Of a stretch of DNA of 64,000 nt, positions 1 to 8,873 are shown piece by piece. Location of the stretch: NCBI RefSeq assembly GCF_024703895.1, contig NZ_CP087968.1, positions 4,340,001 to 4,404,000 of the forward strand. The letters are read 5' to 3'. The DNA is from Nocardioides sp. B-3. Lineage in GTDB: Bacteria > Actinomycetota > Actinomycetes > Propionibacteriales > Nocardioidaceae. The position numbers and the translations under genes are program-made. Each line of letters opens with the position of its first letter. Position 1 is the stretch's first letter. Under the pieces are notes generated by a model, which did not search any database, was not told the origin of the DNA, and worked only from the letters and a program-made list of their open reading frames with translations.

Positions 1-87
1 CAGCGCGCCGTAGGCGAACAGGCCGACCGGTGCCATGACCGCGGCGGCGCGGACGATCCCGGACTGCATGGTGGAAGGGCTGGACAT
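1..87 (-). CDS. N-terminus of a possible membrane protein (cut by window edge)
   Basis: Reading the minus strand from an ATG at 87 gives 29 open codons to the window edge. They include a hydrophobic stretch rich in Ala, Val, Met, Gly and Leu (AAAVMAPVGLFAYGAL) that could be a first membrane segment or signal anchor. No family can be named from so little. The call rests on an open frame, a plausible start and the hydrophobic pattern only. Confidence 0.3.
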   Translation of the reverse strand, partial: MSSPSTMQSGIVRAAAVMAPVGLFAYGAL

Positions 88-168
88 CTGTCCACTGTCG
101 CTGCGTCTCGTCGCCGCCGGTATCGGGAAGCTCCCCGGCGTTGCCCTGCGTCGCTGCCCGGGGTTGCG

Positions 169-1893
169 TCAGGGCAGTCGCGACGCGAAGTAGGGGCGCA
201 GGTGCTCCCGCAACGGCTCGTCACAGACGTAGACGTAGGTGCCGCGCATGCCGCGCGTCAGCAGCACCGCATAGATGTTGCGCACGAGGCCGAGGATCTC
301 CTGATCGGTGAACCGGAGTCCCCTGCGCGGCATGTTGTTGGCCGCCGTCGGATCGAAGTAGTTCTTCCGGTCGAAGTACATCCGGCCGGCCGCTTTGTCA
401 TAGCGGGAGGTCCTTGCCGATGATCACGCCGGCGTAGTTGAGGTCGTAGCCCTGAATCGTGTGGATCACCCCGACCTCGTTGATCGAGGTCTTCGAGCTG
501 ACCCAGTCGAGGTCCGTCTGGTTCCACCGGATCCGGACGTCGTCGATCTCGATGTCGTACGCCGCCTTGTCCCTGCGGCTGATCCATGGCCACGCGAATC
601 CGGCGACCAGCCGCGCGAGTCCGACCTCGGCGTCGCGCTCCGGGAGCTCGTCGCGCATGAGGGTGAGGTCGTCGAAGAACCGCAGGTCGTAGTCCGCGAA
701 CTCACGTCGCTCGGGTGGCAGGTCGGAGAGGACCTCGCGCACGTAGCCGACGTAGTCCTCCCCCGCCCGCACGCGCATCTGCGAGGAGAGCCGGTAGCTC
801 CGTCGCTGGTCCCCGGCATTGGTCATGAGGTCGTCGAGCATCCGTCGCGGCACGTCGGCCGTGTGGATGCTCTGGGCCGAGTCCAGCAGGAAGACCCGGT
901 GGGAGCTCTTCCTCTTGATCCAGTCGAGCTGGGTGAGTGCGGGATCGTCGACGCCGAAGAGCTTCACGTTGATGTCGGAGAACATCTTGTAGAGCGGTCC
1001 GGCCGGCTGGTTGCCGCTCTGCCGGAGCCGATGCGTCTCGTCGACCAGCAACAGGTCGAACTGCTCCTCGCGGTTCCCGACCTCGAACGGCGACAGCACC
1101 ATCGCGGGGTGCAGTCCGGGCGTTCGTTTGAAGACCCGTTGGATCGTCTTGCGCAGCGACATCTGCGGGACGACGAAGCCCATGCGGAAGTCGCGGAGGA
1201 GCTCGGGATAGCCCTCCTCGAAGTACTCCGCCATGACCGAGTCGCTCTCGAGCTGGCTGCCGTCCCACGCCTTGATGTCGCTGAGCAGCTTCATCAGGTA
1301 GACAGCGACGACCGTCTTGCCCGTGCCGGGCTCACCCCGCACGACGATCTGGCTCTCGCGCTTGCCGTCGAGGTCGGCGAACAGGCCGTCGAGGATGTCC
1401 GCGACGACCGCCTCCCCGGTCCTTCGTCAGCGCCTTGAAGGGCGAGAGCTTGAAGAGGTCGGAGTTCTCGATCTCCTTGATCGTGCCCTCGAAGAGCCCG
1501 TCGTCACGCAGCGCATCGAAGATGTCGGTGAACACCTTCTGGTAGTCCTCGCGCGTAGTAGTCAGCGTTGGTCTGGCTCTCGTTGCGGTTGAGCACCGTC
1601 AGCCGACCGTCGCCGGCCAACAGCCGGATCAGGTAGGACTCGAGGTCCGGGCAGACGGACTTGTTGAACGTCTCGTCCAGTACGACGCGGGCGCCGCGCA
1701 GGTCACGCTTGTTGACCGTCGCCGGGTGCTGGCGCAGCCGGGCGATGGCATTGCGGGACTCCCCCACGTAGACGTGACCGTCTCCGTCGAGCGTGTAGAC
1801 CACCGGCCAGTTCCTGAACCGCGCGTCACCGCTTCCCCGGGCCTCGAGCTGTGCGCCGACGAACGGGCCGCTCTCAATCCGGAAGTTGGTCAT
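169..1893 (-). CDS. GIY-YIG / DUF2075 (Schlafen-3-like) helicase, frameshifted
   Basis: The N-terminal ~100 residues carry a GIY-YIG-like nuclease fold (VVYTLDGDGHVYVGES, followed by N, R and H residues typical of the fold). Then comes a DUF2075 P-loop helicase domain with Walker A GEPGTGKT, Walker B LLLVDETHRLR, an arginine-rich middle (SSQMRVRAGEDYVGYV), HTIQGYDLNYAGVIIG, and the C-terminal LLTRGMRGTYVYV block usual for this family. The frame shifts near 1550, 1340-1430 and 390, and each piece continues the family in order. The ATG at 1893 overlaps the end of the upstream MazG-like gene by 20 bases, so the two are probably co-transcribed. Such proteins are often found in defence islands. 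The role here is inferred. The reading frame breaks are probably sequence errors but could be decay. Confidence 0.8.
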
Positions 1894-2200
1894 ACTTCTC
1901 GCTGCGTCCACGCGCCTTGTCCGCTGGATACTTCGCCCTCGTGACCTCGAGCTTGTCGAGCACGATCTCGTCCGGGTCGAGGCCGAGCTTGTCGGCCAGC
2001 AGGTGGCAGTAGGTCACGACGTCCGCGAGCTCGCCAGCGATCTTCGCGGCGTCCGCATCCGAGTTCCACTGGAAGCATTCGAGCAGCTCCGCGGACTCGA
2101 TCACGACGCTCTTGGCGAGGTTCTCCGGCGTGTGGAACTGAGCCCAGTCACGCTCCGCGACGAAGGAACGTAGTGCTTCTTGGACCTCCGGGCTCGCCAT
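1874..2200 (-). CDS. MazG-like nucleotide pyrophosphohydrolase
   Basis: This 108-residue protein matches the short all-alpha NTP pyrophosphohydrolases (MazG / RS21-C6 dCTPase type). It has the metal-binding pattern E-x3-E ... E-x2-D: ESAELLECFQW, then ELADVVTYCHLLADKLGLD. These enzymes hydrolyse (d)NTPs to monophosphate and pyrophosphate. It is intact, starts with MASPEVQEAL at 2200, and ends inside the start of the GIY-YIG/DUF2075 gene, implying a two-gene operon. Nucleotide-pool enzymes recur beside nuclease-helicase genes in anti-phage loci, so a joint role is plausible but not shown. Confidence 0.85.
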   Translation of the reverse strand: MASPEVQEALRSFVAERDWAQFHTPENLAKSVVIESAELLECFQWNSDADAAKIAGELADVVTYCHLLADKLGLDPDEIVLDKLEVTRAKYPADKARGRSEKYDQLPD

Positions 2201-2586
2201 GCCGCGAGCCTAACTGGGGAGATTGCAAGGCGGGGGCGAACGAGCCGCCTCCTCACCTTCGATTCCAGCGGGCACCACCTTGGATCGGATCATCGGCGCG
2301 ACTTTGACGGGCGGCGATGTGTTACGCGGCCAGTCTCAAGGCGCCTGTTGACGCGGCACCAGCCCTGCGTCGCTTCGCCCACTATGAGAGTGTGCCACGC
2401 CGTGATGGTCGCGCGACGGGACAGTCACCGCGTCTAATTGCCCAGCCTGCGGAGAGCCTGTTCGACGTACTTGTTCTGGCTTCGCGGAGCAGTATCAGCA
2501 CACTCCGTTGCCGTTCAACCAGACACCACACACTTGCTCATGACAGGGTACGGATCCCCCGTAGCTTCCGTTAGGACGAACCACAC
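2201..2586. other. Intergenic, no recognisable gene
   Basis: This is about 390 bases between the divergent MazG-like gene and the AAA/TOPRIM gene. Short open frames exist on the plus strand, but their predicted products are Arg/Ser/His-rich and unlike proteins. Both flanking genes must find their promoters here. I see no convincing hairpin or operator. Confidence 0.5.
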
Positions 2587-3892
2587 ATGCACCTCAAGAG
2601 TCTTCGCTTCGTCAACTTCAAGAGATTTACCGAGCTCACAGTCGATGCTCTGCCGAACTCTGCACGGCTGATCGTGTTGGCCGGGCCAAATGGCTCTGGC
2701 AAATCGTCGATGTTCGATGGTCTTAAGACTTGGCACTGGGCGAACGGGGGCGCTGGAAACGGCTGGGATGAGAGTTACGGCACGAAGGCCGGGACTGACT
2801 CCATCGGTTGGACTGAGCACGTGCAGGTCGAATTTCATGAGCCCATTCCTGCTGGACCCGACGACCGCAAGAAACTTGTCTACGTCCGGAGCGCCTTTCG
2901 AAACGAGGCTGACTTCAATATCGCCGGGATCAACCGGATGGCATCCCCCTCGATCAACCCCGTGTCACACGACTGATTGACACTGATGCAAGTGTCTCGG
3001 ACAACTACCAGCGATTAATCCTGCAAACGCTTGAGGGGGTGTATAGCGATAGCCTTCCGGACGGGATGACCCGATTGGAACTGAGAGATCGAATCATTGG
3101 GAAGGTCCGTTCGGCCATGGCCAAGGTGTTCCCAGATCTGCAACTCGATGGCGTCGGAGGCGTGGCTGGTGCGGCCGACTCGGTAGGGACATTCTACTTC
3201 TCGAAAGGCTCCTCTCGTCGCTTCCTATATAAGAACCTGTCCGCTGGCGAGAAGGCGACGTTCGACCTAATCCCGGACGCTGTGGTCAAGAGTGAGTATT
3301 TCGACAACTCGATCTGGTGCATCGACGAGCCGGAGACGCATCTCAACACCCGAATCCAAGGCGCTTTGCTCGAGACGCTCGTCGAGTTGCTGCCGCCTGA
3401 ATCCCAAATGATTCTGGCAAGCCACAGCATTGGATTCATGAGGAAGGGGTGGGAAATAGCGAAAGCGGCGCCGGGAAGCGTGTGCTTCGTCGACCTCCAA
3501 GGCGTCGATTTCGACTCGCCCGCGGTGGTGCGACCAGTCCGCCCCTCAAGGGAATTCTGGGCTAGAACGCTTGATGTTGCCTTGGGGGACCTTGCGCATC
3601 TGATGGCACCCGAACGCATCGTCCTGTGCGAGGGACGGCCGCCCAAGCATGACAATGACAAGCGTGCAGAATTCGACGCCAGCTGTTATCGACAAATTTT
3701 TGCAGAAGAATTTCCGGACACCGATTTTCTTTCGGTGGGCAGTAGCAACGATGTTCGAGATGGCACTCTCGAAGCGGGTAAGGCAATACAAACGATCGCG
3801 TCAGGTACCACGATCATTCGGGTGGTGGATCGCGACCTGTTGAACACTGACGAGGTCTCGGCGCAGGAGGAAGCTGGCATCCGGGTGCTTAG

Positions 3893-5556
3893 CCCCGGTG
3901 ATTCATGACGGCAGTGACGACGTCGCCGCGGTCTGAGGTGAGCCGGTGGTCGTCTGCGGGTACGACGCTGAGCCGGCTGGCGCTGCCGGGCTGCGGGTCT
4001 CCGGGTCGTGATCTCGTGGCGGACGGGCGGGTCAGGCTGGTGGTGGAATCGCTGCGATGTTCGCGAAGATCGCGACGATCACGGTCGCCCACGGCCAGGA
4101 CTTGGGAACCCGGAGCCGTCTTCGGCGGGCGCCGTGGGTGAGTCGGGCCGGGACGTGGAGGAAGCGGTAGCGCAACGCTTTGGGTTCACAGCCTGCGAGG
4201 ATCTCGGCGTCGCCGACAAGGGCGAGCATGCGGGTCCACGCGACGAGGTCGGCGGCGATCATCACCGCGGTCAGCCGGGCCCGGTTGATCTTGAACTCCC
4301 TCGACGGGAACCGCCCCGGGCCGGTGTCCTTGGCGTGCCGGATCCGGTCCTCGACTCGAGCGTGAGCACGATGCCGGGCTTCGAGGAACGCCAGCTGCAC
4401 GCCGGGCTGGACGGGGGTGTTGGTGGCGATCGTCTGGTAGCGCCAGCCGTCACGCTCTTCGAACAACGAGAGTTGGGCGCCGGGGTGGGGGCGTTCGCGG
4501 CGCACGATGATCCGCATCCCCGCGGGCCAACTGGACAGGTCGAGCAGCCCGGTCAGTTCCGCGACGTCGCCGCCCTCACGGACGCCGCCGTCGGCATCGG
4601 ACGCGGCCGTCCAGACGTCCTTGGGGACGAGCTTGATGGCGTCGTGGATCTTCTCGGTGACCGCGAACCCCACGGAGTACTCAACCCGGCGGCCACGGAT
4701 CTTGCCTTGTTCGGTCAGCCAGTCCAGGAGCTTGTGGGAGGAACCTGCACCGTCGGCGCGGATCAGCAGGTCTTTGCGATACGCGACCGGGATCTGGGCG
4801 ATCGCGTCGGTGAGGACCGTGATGTGGTCGGCGGCGGTGTTCAGAACCGGCCTTCCCGGTCCGCAGTTGCGCGGCCAGGGAACTCTTGGCTGTTGTCGCA
4901 CCACACGCCGAGCGGGTGGAAGCCGAAGGTCTTCTTGAACGTGGGCGAAGCGTTCTCTTTCTCGGAGTGTGCGACCACGATGGTGGCGTCGATGTCGAGC
5001 ACGACCGTCGCGCCGAGGTCGGTCCCGGCAACTCGGGGACGCGGGCAACCCGCCGGGCAGCTGTGCCCAAACGTGGCGCCGGGCGCGGGCACGCGCGGTG
5101 GCGATCTTCTTCAACCGGCCCGGCGTGACCTCGTCCGGGGGTCCGCCACACCGTCGGGGGCGACGCGACCGGGCCGAGAACTGGAGCCCGGTGGCGCAGC
5201 ACGTCGATATCAGCGATCGCCTCACCACCATCGGCAAGCATCACCGCGACATCGACCGGGACCCGACCGCGGTCGTGGACCGGGGAGAACGAGCGCCGCA
5301 CCATCGCCTTCGACAACTCGGTCGTGAGGCCGGTCCGATCGGCCAGAAGACGGAGCCCGACACTGCCCGCGTGAGCCACCACGCCGACACCATCGGCAGA
5401 TACGGACAAGCCAGCAGACCACGAAGTACGCTTCACCTACGGAGTGCCTTCCACGTTGGAGATCTTGAGTCGTCGTAAACCCAAGTTTCCCCTGCTGGGT
5501 AGGCACTTCCGTGTTTCTACGCGCCGATCAGGCCGCTGCCTCGTGAACGATCCGGG
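3893..5556 (-). mobile_element. IS1380-family insertion sequence, copy A
   Basis: The ends are imperfect inverted repeats: CCCCGGTGATTCATGACGGC at the left, and CCCGGATCGTTCACGAGGC reading inward from the right. Each is directly flanked by the 4-bp duplication TTAG (3889-3892 and 5557-5560). A 4-bp duplication is usual for the IS1380 family. Length is 1664 bp. It carries one transposase gene on the minus strand and is nearly identical, in inverted orientation, to copy B at 6187-7849. It interrupts the AAA/TOPRIM gene. Confidence 0.9.
4032..5436 (-). CDS. IS1380-family transposase (copy A), frameshifted
   Basis: This is a DDE transposase of the IS1380 group (about 460 residues when intact). 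It starts MKRTSWSAGLSVSADG at 5436. Recognisable blocks are the first catalytic Asp in VVLDIDATIVVAHSEKE, the second in LLIRADGAGSS, and the C-terminal FKINRARLTAVMIAADLVAW. Compared with copy B it has extra single bases near 5139 (C-run), 5036, 4873 and 4847, which break the frame. It would be non-functional as written, but the breaks may be sequence errors because base substitutions between the copies are very few. Confidence 0.85.
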
Positions 5557-5897
5557 TTAGTCGGCGCAACCTTGAGGCGTACTTGCTGGATGACGAAATC
5601 TTGGCTGCACTTTGCATCAGCCTTGAACGCCCGGACGAGATTGACGCTGTGAAGGCGATCAAAGCCGCCGCCTTGAGTGCCAGCGTCGCCCGAGGTCATG
5701 ACCCGGACGATCTAAAGCCTGCAGGCGGAGAGACTTACAACGGCATTCGTAAGCTGTTCTCTTTGGCAGGGGCTGGGAGTGACTGGACGGCTTTTGCTAA
5801 AGCGACGCTCGCCCCCCTCTTCAGGACCGAGATGATCGTCTATGGCGAGTTGCGACGAGACATCTTTGGGGAAGCGCTTAGGGCGTCAAGCCCTTAG

Positions 5898-6182
5898 AGA
5901 TTTAGGTGGAAGTGCAGGTCCTTCTCTGATGGCGACGGCGTTGGCGTTGGCGTTGGCCAGTACGGAACCTTGGCGACGAGTGCGCTTCACACCGGAGCCA
6001 CGGACGCGATCGCCTTCGAGAGAGATTACGGGAGGGCTCGACCCGGCGCGTCATAGCCGCGATCCGTGTTGCGAGTACCGCGCTCAAGCCGCCATTCGGT
6101 GGCGCGGCTAGAGGACGTAAGTCCTGTCCTGCGGCTTGTGACTGGTGACCGTCGCAGATCTACGTATTCAGGCATCTTCTGT
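5898..6182. other. Spacer between two inverted IS1380 copies, no gene seen
   Basis: This is about 285 bases from the stop of the interrupted AAA/TOPRIM gene to the target duplication of copy B. It holds a short imperfect GGCGTT repeat near 5936-5956. No convincing open frame, tRNA or hairpin is visible. Confidence 0.45.
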
Positions 6183-6186
6183 CTAA

Positions 6187-7849
6187 CCCGGATCGTTCAC
6201 GAGGCAGCGGCCTGATCGGCGCGTAGAAACACGGAAGATGCCTACCCAGCAGGGGAAACTTGGGTTTACGACGACTCAAGATCTCCAACGTGGAAGGCAC
6301 TCCGTAGGTGAAGCGTACTTCGTGGTCTGCTGGCTTGTCCGTATCTGCCGATGGTGTCGGCGTGGTGGCTCACGCGGGCAGTGTCGGGCTCCGTCTTCTG
6401 GCCGATCGGACCGGCCTCACGACCGAGTTGTCGAAGGCGATGGTGCGGCGCTCGTTCTCCCCGGTCCACGACCGCGGTCGGGTCCCGGTCGATGTCGCGG
6501 TGATGCTTGCCGATGGTGGTGAGGCGATCGCTGATATCGACGTGCTGCGCCACCGGGCTCCAGTTCTCGGCCCGGTCGCGTCGCCCCCGACGGTGTGGCG
6601 GACCCCGGACGAGGTCACGCCGGGCCGGTTGAAGAAGATCGCCACCGCGCGTGCCCGCGCCCGGCGCCACGTTTGGGCACAGCTGCCCGGCGGGTTGCCC
6701 GCGTCCCAGGTTGCCGGGACCGACCTCGGCGCGACGGTCGTGCTCGACATCGACGCCACCATCGTGGTCGCACACTCCGAGAAAGAGAACGCTTCGCCCA
6801 CGTTCAAGAAGACCTTCGGCTTCCACCCGCTCGGCGTGTGGTGCGACAACAGCCAAGAGTTCCCGGCCGCGCAACTGCGGACCGGGAAGGCCGGTTCGAA
6901 CACCGCCGCCGACCACATCACGGTCCTCACCGACGCGATCGCCCAGATCCCGGTCGCGTATCGCAAAGACCTGCTGATCCGCGCCGACGGTGCAGGTTCC
7001 TCCCACAAGCTCCCGGACTGGCTGACCGAACAAGGCAAGATCCGTGGCCGCCGGGTTGAGTACTCCGTGGGGTTCGCGGTCACCGAGAAGATCCAGCGAC
7101 GCCATCAAGCTCGTCCCCAAGGACGTCTGGACGGCCGCGTCCGATGCCGACGGCGGCGTCCGTGAGGGCGGCGACGTCGCGGAACTGACCGGGCTGCTCG
7201 ACCTGTCCAGTTGGCCCGCGGGGATGCGGATCATCGTGCGCCGCGAACGCCCCCACCCCGGCGCCCAACTCTCGTTGTTCGAAGAGCGTGACGGCTGGCG
7301 CTACCAGACGATCGCCACCAACACCCCCGTCCAGCCCGGCGTGCAGCTGGCGTTCCTCGAAGCCCGGCATCGTGCTCACGCTCGAGTCGAGGACCGGATC
7401 CGGCACGCCAAGGACACCGGCCCGGGGGCGGTTCCCGTCGAGGGAGTTCAAGATCAACCGGGCCCGGCTGACCGCGGTGATGATCGCCGCCGACCTCGTC
7501 GCGTGGACCCGCATGCTCGCCCTTGTCGGCGACGCCGAGATCCTCGCAGGCTGTGAACCCAAAGCGTTGCGCTACCGCTTCCTCCACGTCCCGGCCCGAC
7601 TCACCCACGGCGCCCGCCGAAGACGGCTCCGGGTTCCCAAGTCTCGGCCGTGGGCGACCGTGATCGTCGCGATCTTCGCGAACATCGCAGCGATTCCACC
7701 ACCAGCCTGACCCGCCCGTCCGCCACGAGATCACGACCCGGAGACCCGCAGCCCGGCAGCGCCAGCCGGCTCAGCGTCGTACCCGCAGACGACCACCGGC
7801 TCACCTCAGACCGCGGCGACGTCGTCACTGCCGTCATGAATCACCGGGG
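6187..7849 (+). mobile_element. IS1380-family insertion sequence, copy B
   Basis: This is the same element as copy A, in the opposite orientation, 1663 bp. The ends are CCCGGATCGTTCACGAGGC at the left and GTCATGAATCACCGGGG at the right. It is directly flanked by its own 4-bp duplication CTAA (6183-6186 and 7850-7853). CTAA is the reverse complement of the TTAG at copy A, so both used the same target tetramer. Because each copy has its own matching duplication, they look like two independent insertions and not one composite transposon. Confidence 0.9.
6308..7710 (+). CDS. IS1380-family transposase (copy B), frameshifted
   Basis: This is the same DDE transposase as copy A, reading from MKRTSWSAGLSVSADG. 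The first 260 residues are continuous. An inserted G near 7094 (ATCCAGCGACG against ATCCACGACG in copy A) and an extra G in the run near 7425-7429 shift the frame. Using both copies a full protein can be rebuilt, since each is intact where the other is broken. It ends IFANIAAIPPPA at 7710. Confidence 0.85.
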
Positions 7850-7994
7850 CTAACGGTCCGGGCCAAGAGGTGGGGTGGGTTGGGCAGTCGTTGCGGCGCG
7901 GTCGCGCCTCGGCGGTCCTACTGTCAGGCGGAGGCGACGGGTCTCGGTCGTCCGTTCTCCAGCGAGCGGGGGTGGTCGCGGCTACGGTCCGGAC

Positions 7995-8532
7995 ATGGGA
8001 GTTCTGGTGGTGACCGGTGTGATAGGCCTTTTGGGGATCTTGGTGAAGGCTTCGATCGACAGCGGAAGCAGGGCGACTCGGTGGCGCCGTGCTATCAGCG
8101 AAGACCTCGAATTGCTGGCCAAGTACCGTGTGGCGATGCCGGATGCATCAGCGACGTGGGACCTCGAGGAGCGCATTGACCGCGAGATGATTCTGTACGC
8201 TTGGCTCGGGGAGCCTGCTCCCAGCAAGCGCGAGAGCGAAAGCGGAGAGTCAGCGAAGGGAAGCATATTCGCGGGAATTGCGGAAAGGCTCGCGCTGGTT
8301 TTGGCTGTCGGAGGAGCTGGCTTCTCAGTGGCCGCTCTTCTCGAATCCGCGCGTTTCGATCCCGTTGCCGTCAGACTGGACGAGCGTGTTGATCGGGATA
8401 GCCACGCTGACCGCCGGCATCACTACGGGGATCCTCGTCTCCTCGGCCTTCGACAACAGGCTCGCGCTAGGTCGCCGAGCTGCGAGTCTTGAGGAGCGAG
8501 GCCATCCGGTCACGCAAGCTCCCCGTGACTGA
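7995..8532 (+). CDS. Small membrane protein of unknown function
   Basis: It starts MGVLVVTGVIGLLGILVKAS (first membrane segment). A charged cytoplasmic part with Glu/Arg-rich helices follows, then a second segment LALVLAVGGAGFSVAALL, and, after a one-base shift near 8370-8385, a third, SVLIGIATLTAGITTGILVS. I do not recognise the family. It lies upstream of the membrane-anchored KAP NTPase on the same strand with a gap of about 340 bases. It could be a membrane partner, but there is no overlap to prove an operon. Confidence 0.5.
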
Positions 8533-8873
8533 TCTGCGCGGGCACGACACGTTGCCACAGAGTTGTCACCGGCGGAGAGAGCGTTGCTGCGTCGCGTCAG
8601 TAGCCCGCCCCATTCTGCCGCTTGGCGGACCGTCCGGTTCGAGCGTTCTCCCACGAGCGCGGGCTGGGGGTGCACGTCCGTGAGCACGCTGTCGTGCATG
8701 ATTGCGCCCCTGCGCAACGCGGACGCAAGGTCGTTGTACGAAAGACGGGGCGGAACCATTCCTACTTCAATGCTTCCAGAAGAGGCATGGACGCCATGGC
8801 GTCGCCTGCATCGTTTCCTGACCAATGCGGGGGCCACTGTGAGGCGGCGGTGCATAGACACCGATTCGACCCG

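Larger units (their letters stand above)
2587..5897 (+). pseudogene. AAA ATPase with TOPRIM (OLD-like), split by IS1380 copy A
   Basis: Part one (2587-3892) has Walker A GPNGSGKSS, an ABC-type signature SAGEKATF, Walker B SIWCIDEPETH, an H-loop ASHS, and then a TOPRIM-like start IVLCEGRP with a later acidic VVDRD. This is the layout of OLD-family nucleases and RecF-like AAA proteins. Part two (5561-5897) continues with LSRRNLEAYLLDDEI, the conserved motif that follows TOPRIM in such proteins, and runs to a stop at 5897. The IS lies between them, flanked by duplicated TTAG. Deleting the IS and one TTAG joins codons GTG CTT AGT CGG CGC in frame. A separate one-base shift sits in the C-run at 2945-2949. 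Restored length is about 547 residues, normal for the family. Related proteins act in anti-phage defence. The copy here should be inactive. Confidence 0.85.

Noticed and set aside
461..1438. Long plus-strand open frame of ~325 codons
   Set aside because: It is the antisense shadow of the GIY-YIG/DUF2075 gene. Its product is Val/Glu/Arg-rich with no domain, as expected from high-GC third positions.
4008..5327. Plus-strand frame of ~439 codons
   Set aside because: Antisense to the IS1380 transposase of copy A, and repeated as antisense of copy B. No protein-like motifs.
3893..7849. Composite transposon made of two IS1380 copies
   Set aside because: Each copy has its own direct 4-bp duplication, and the outer flanks are not direct repeats of each other.
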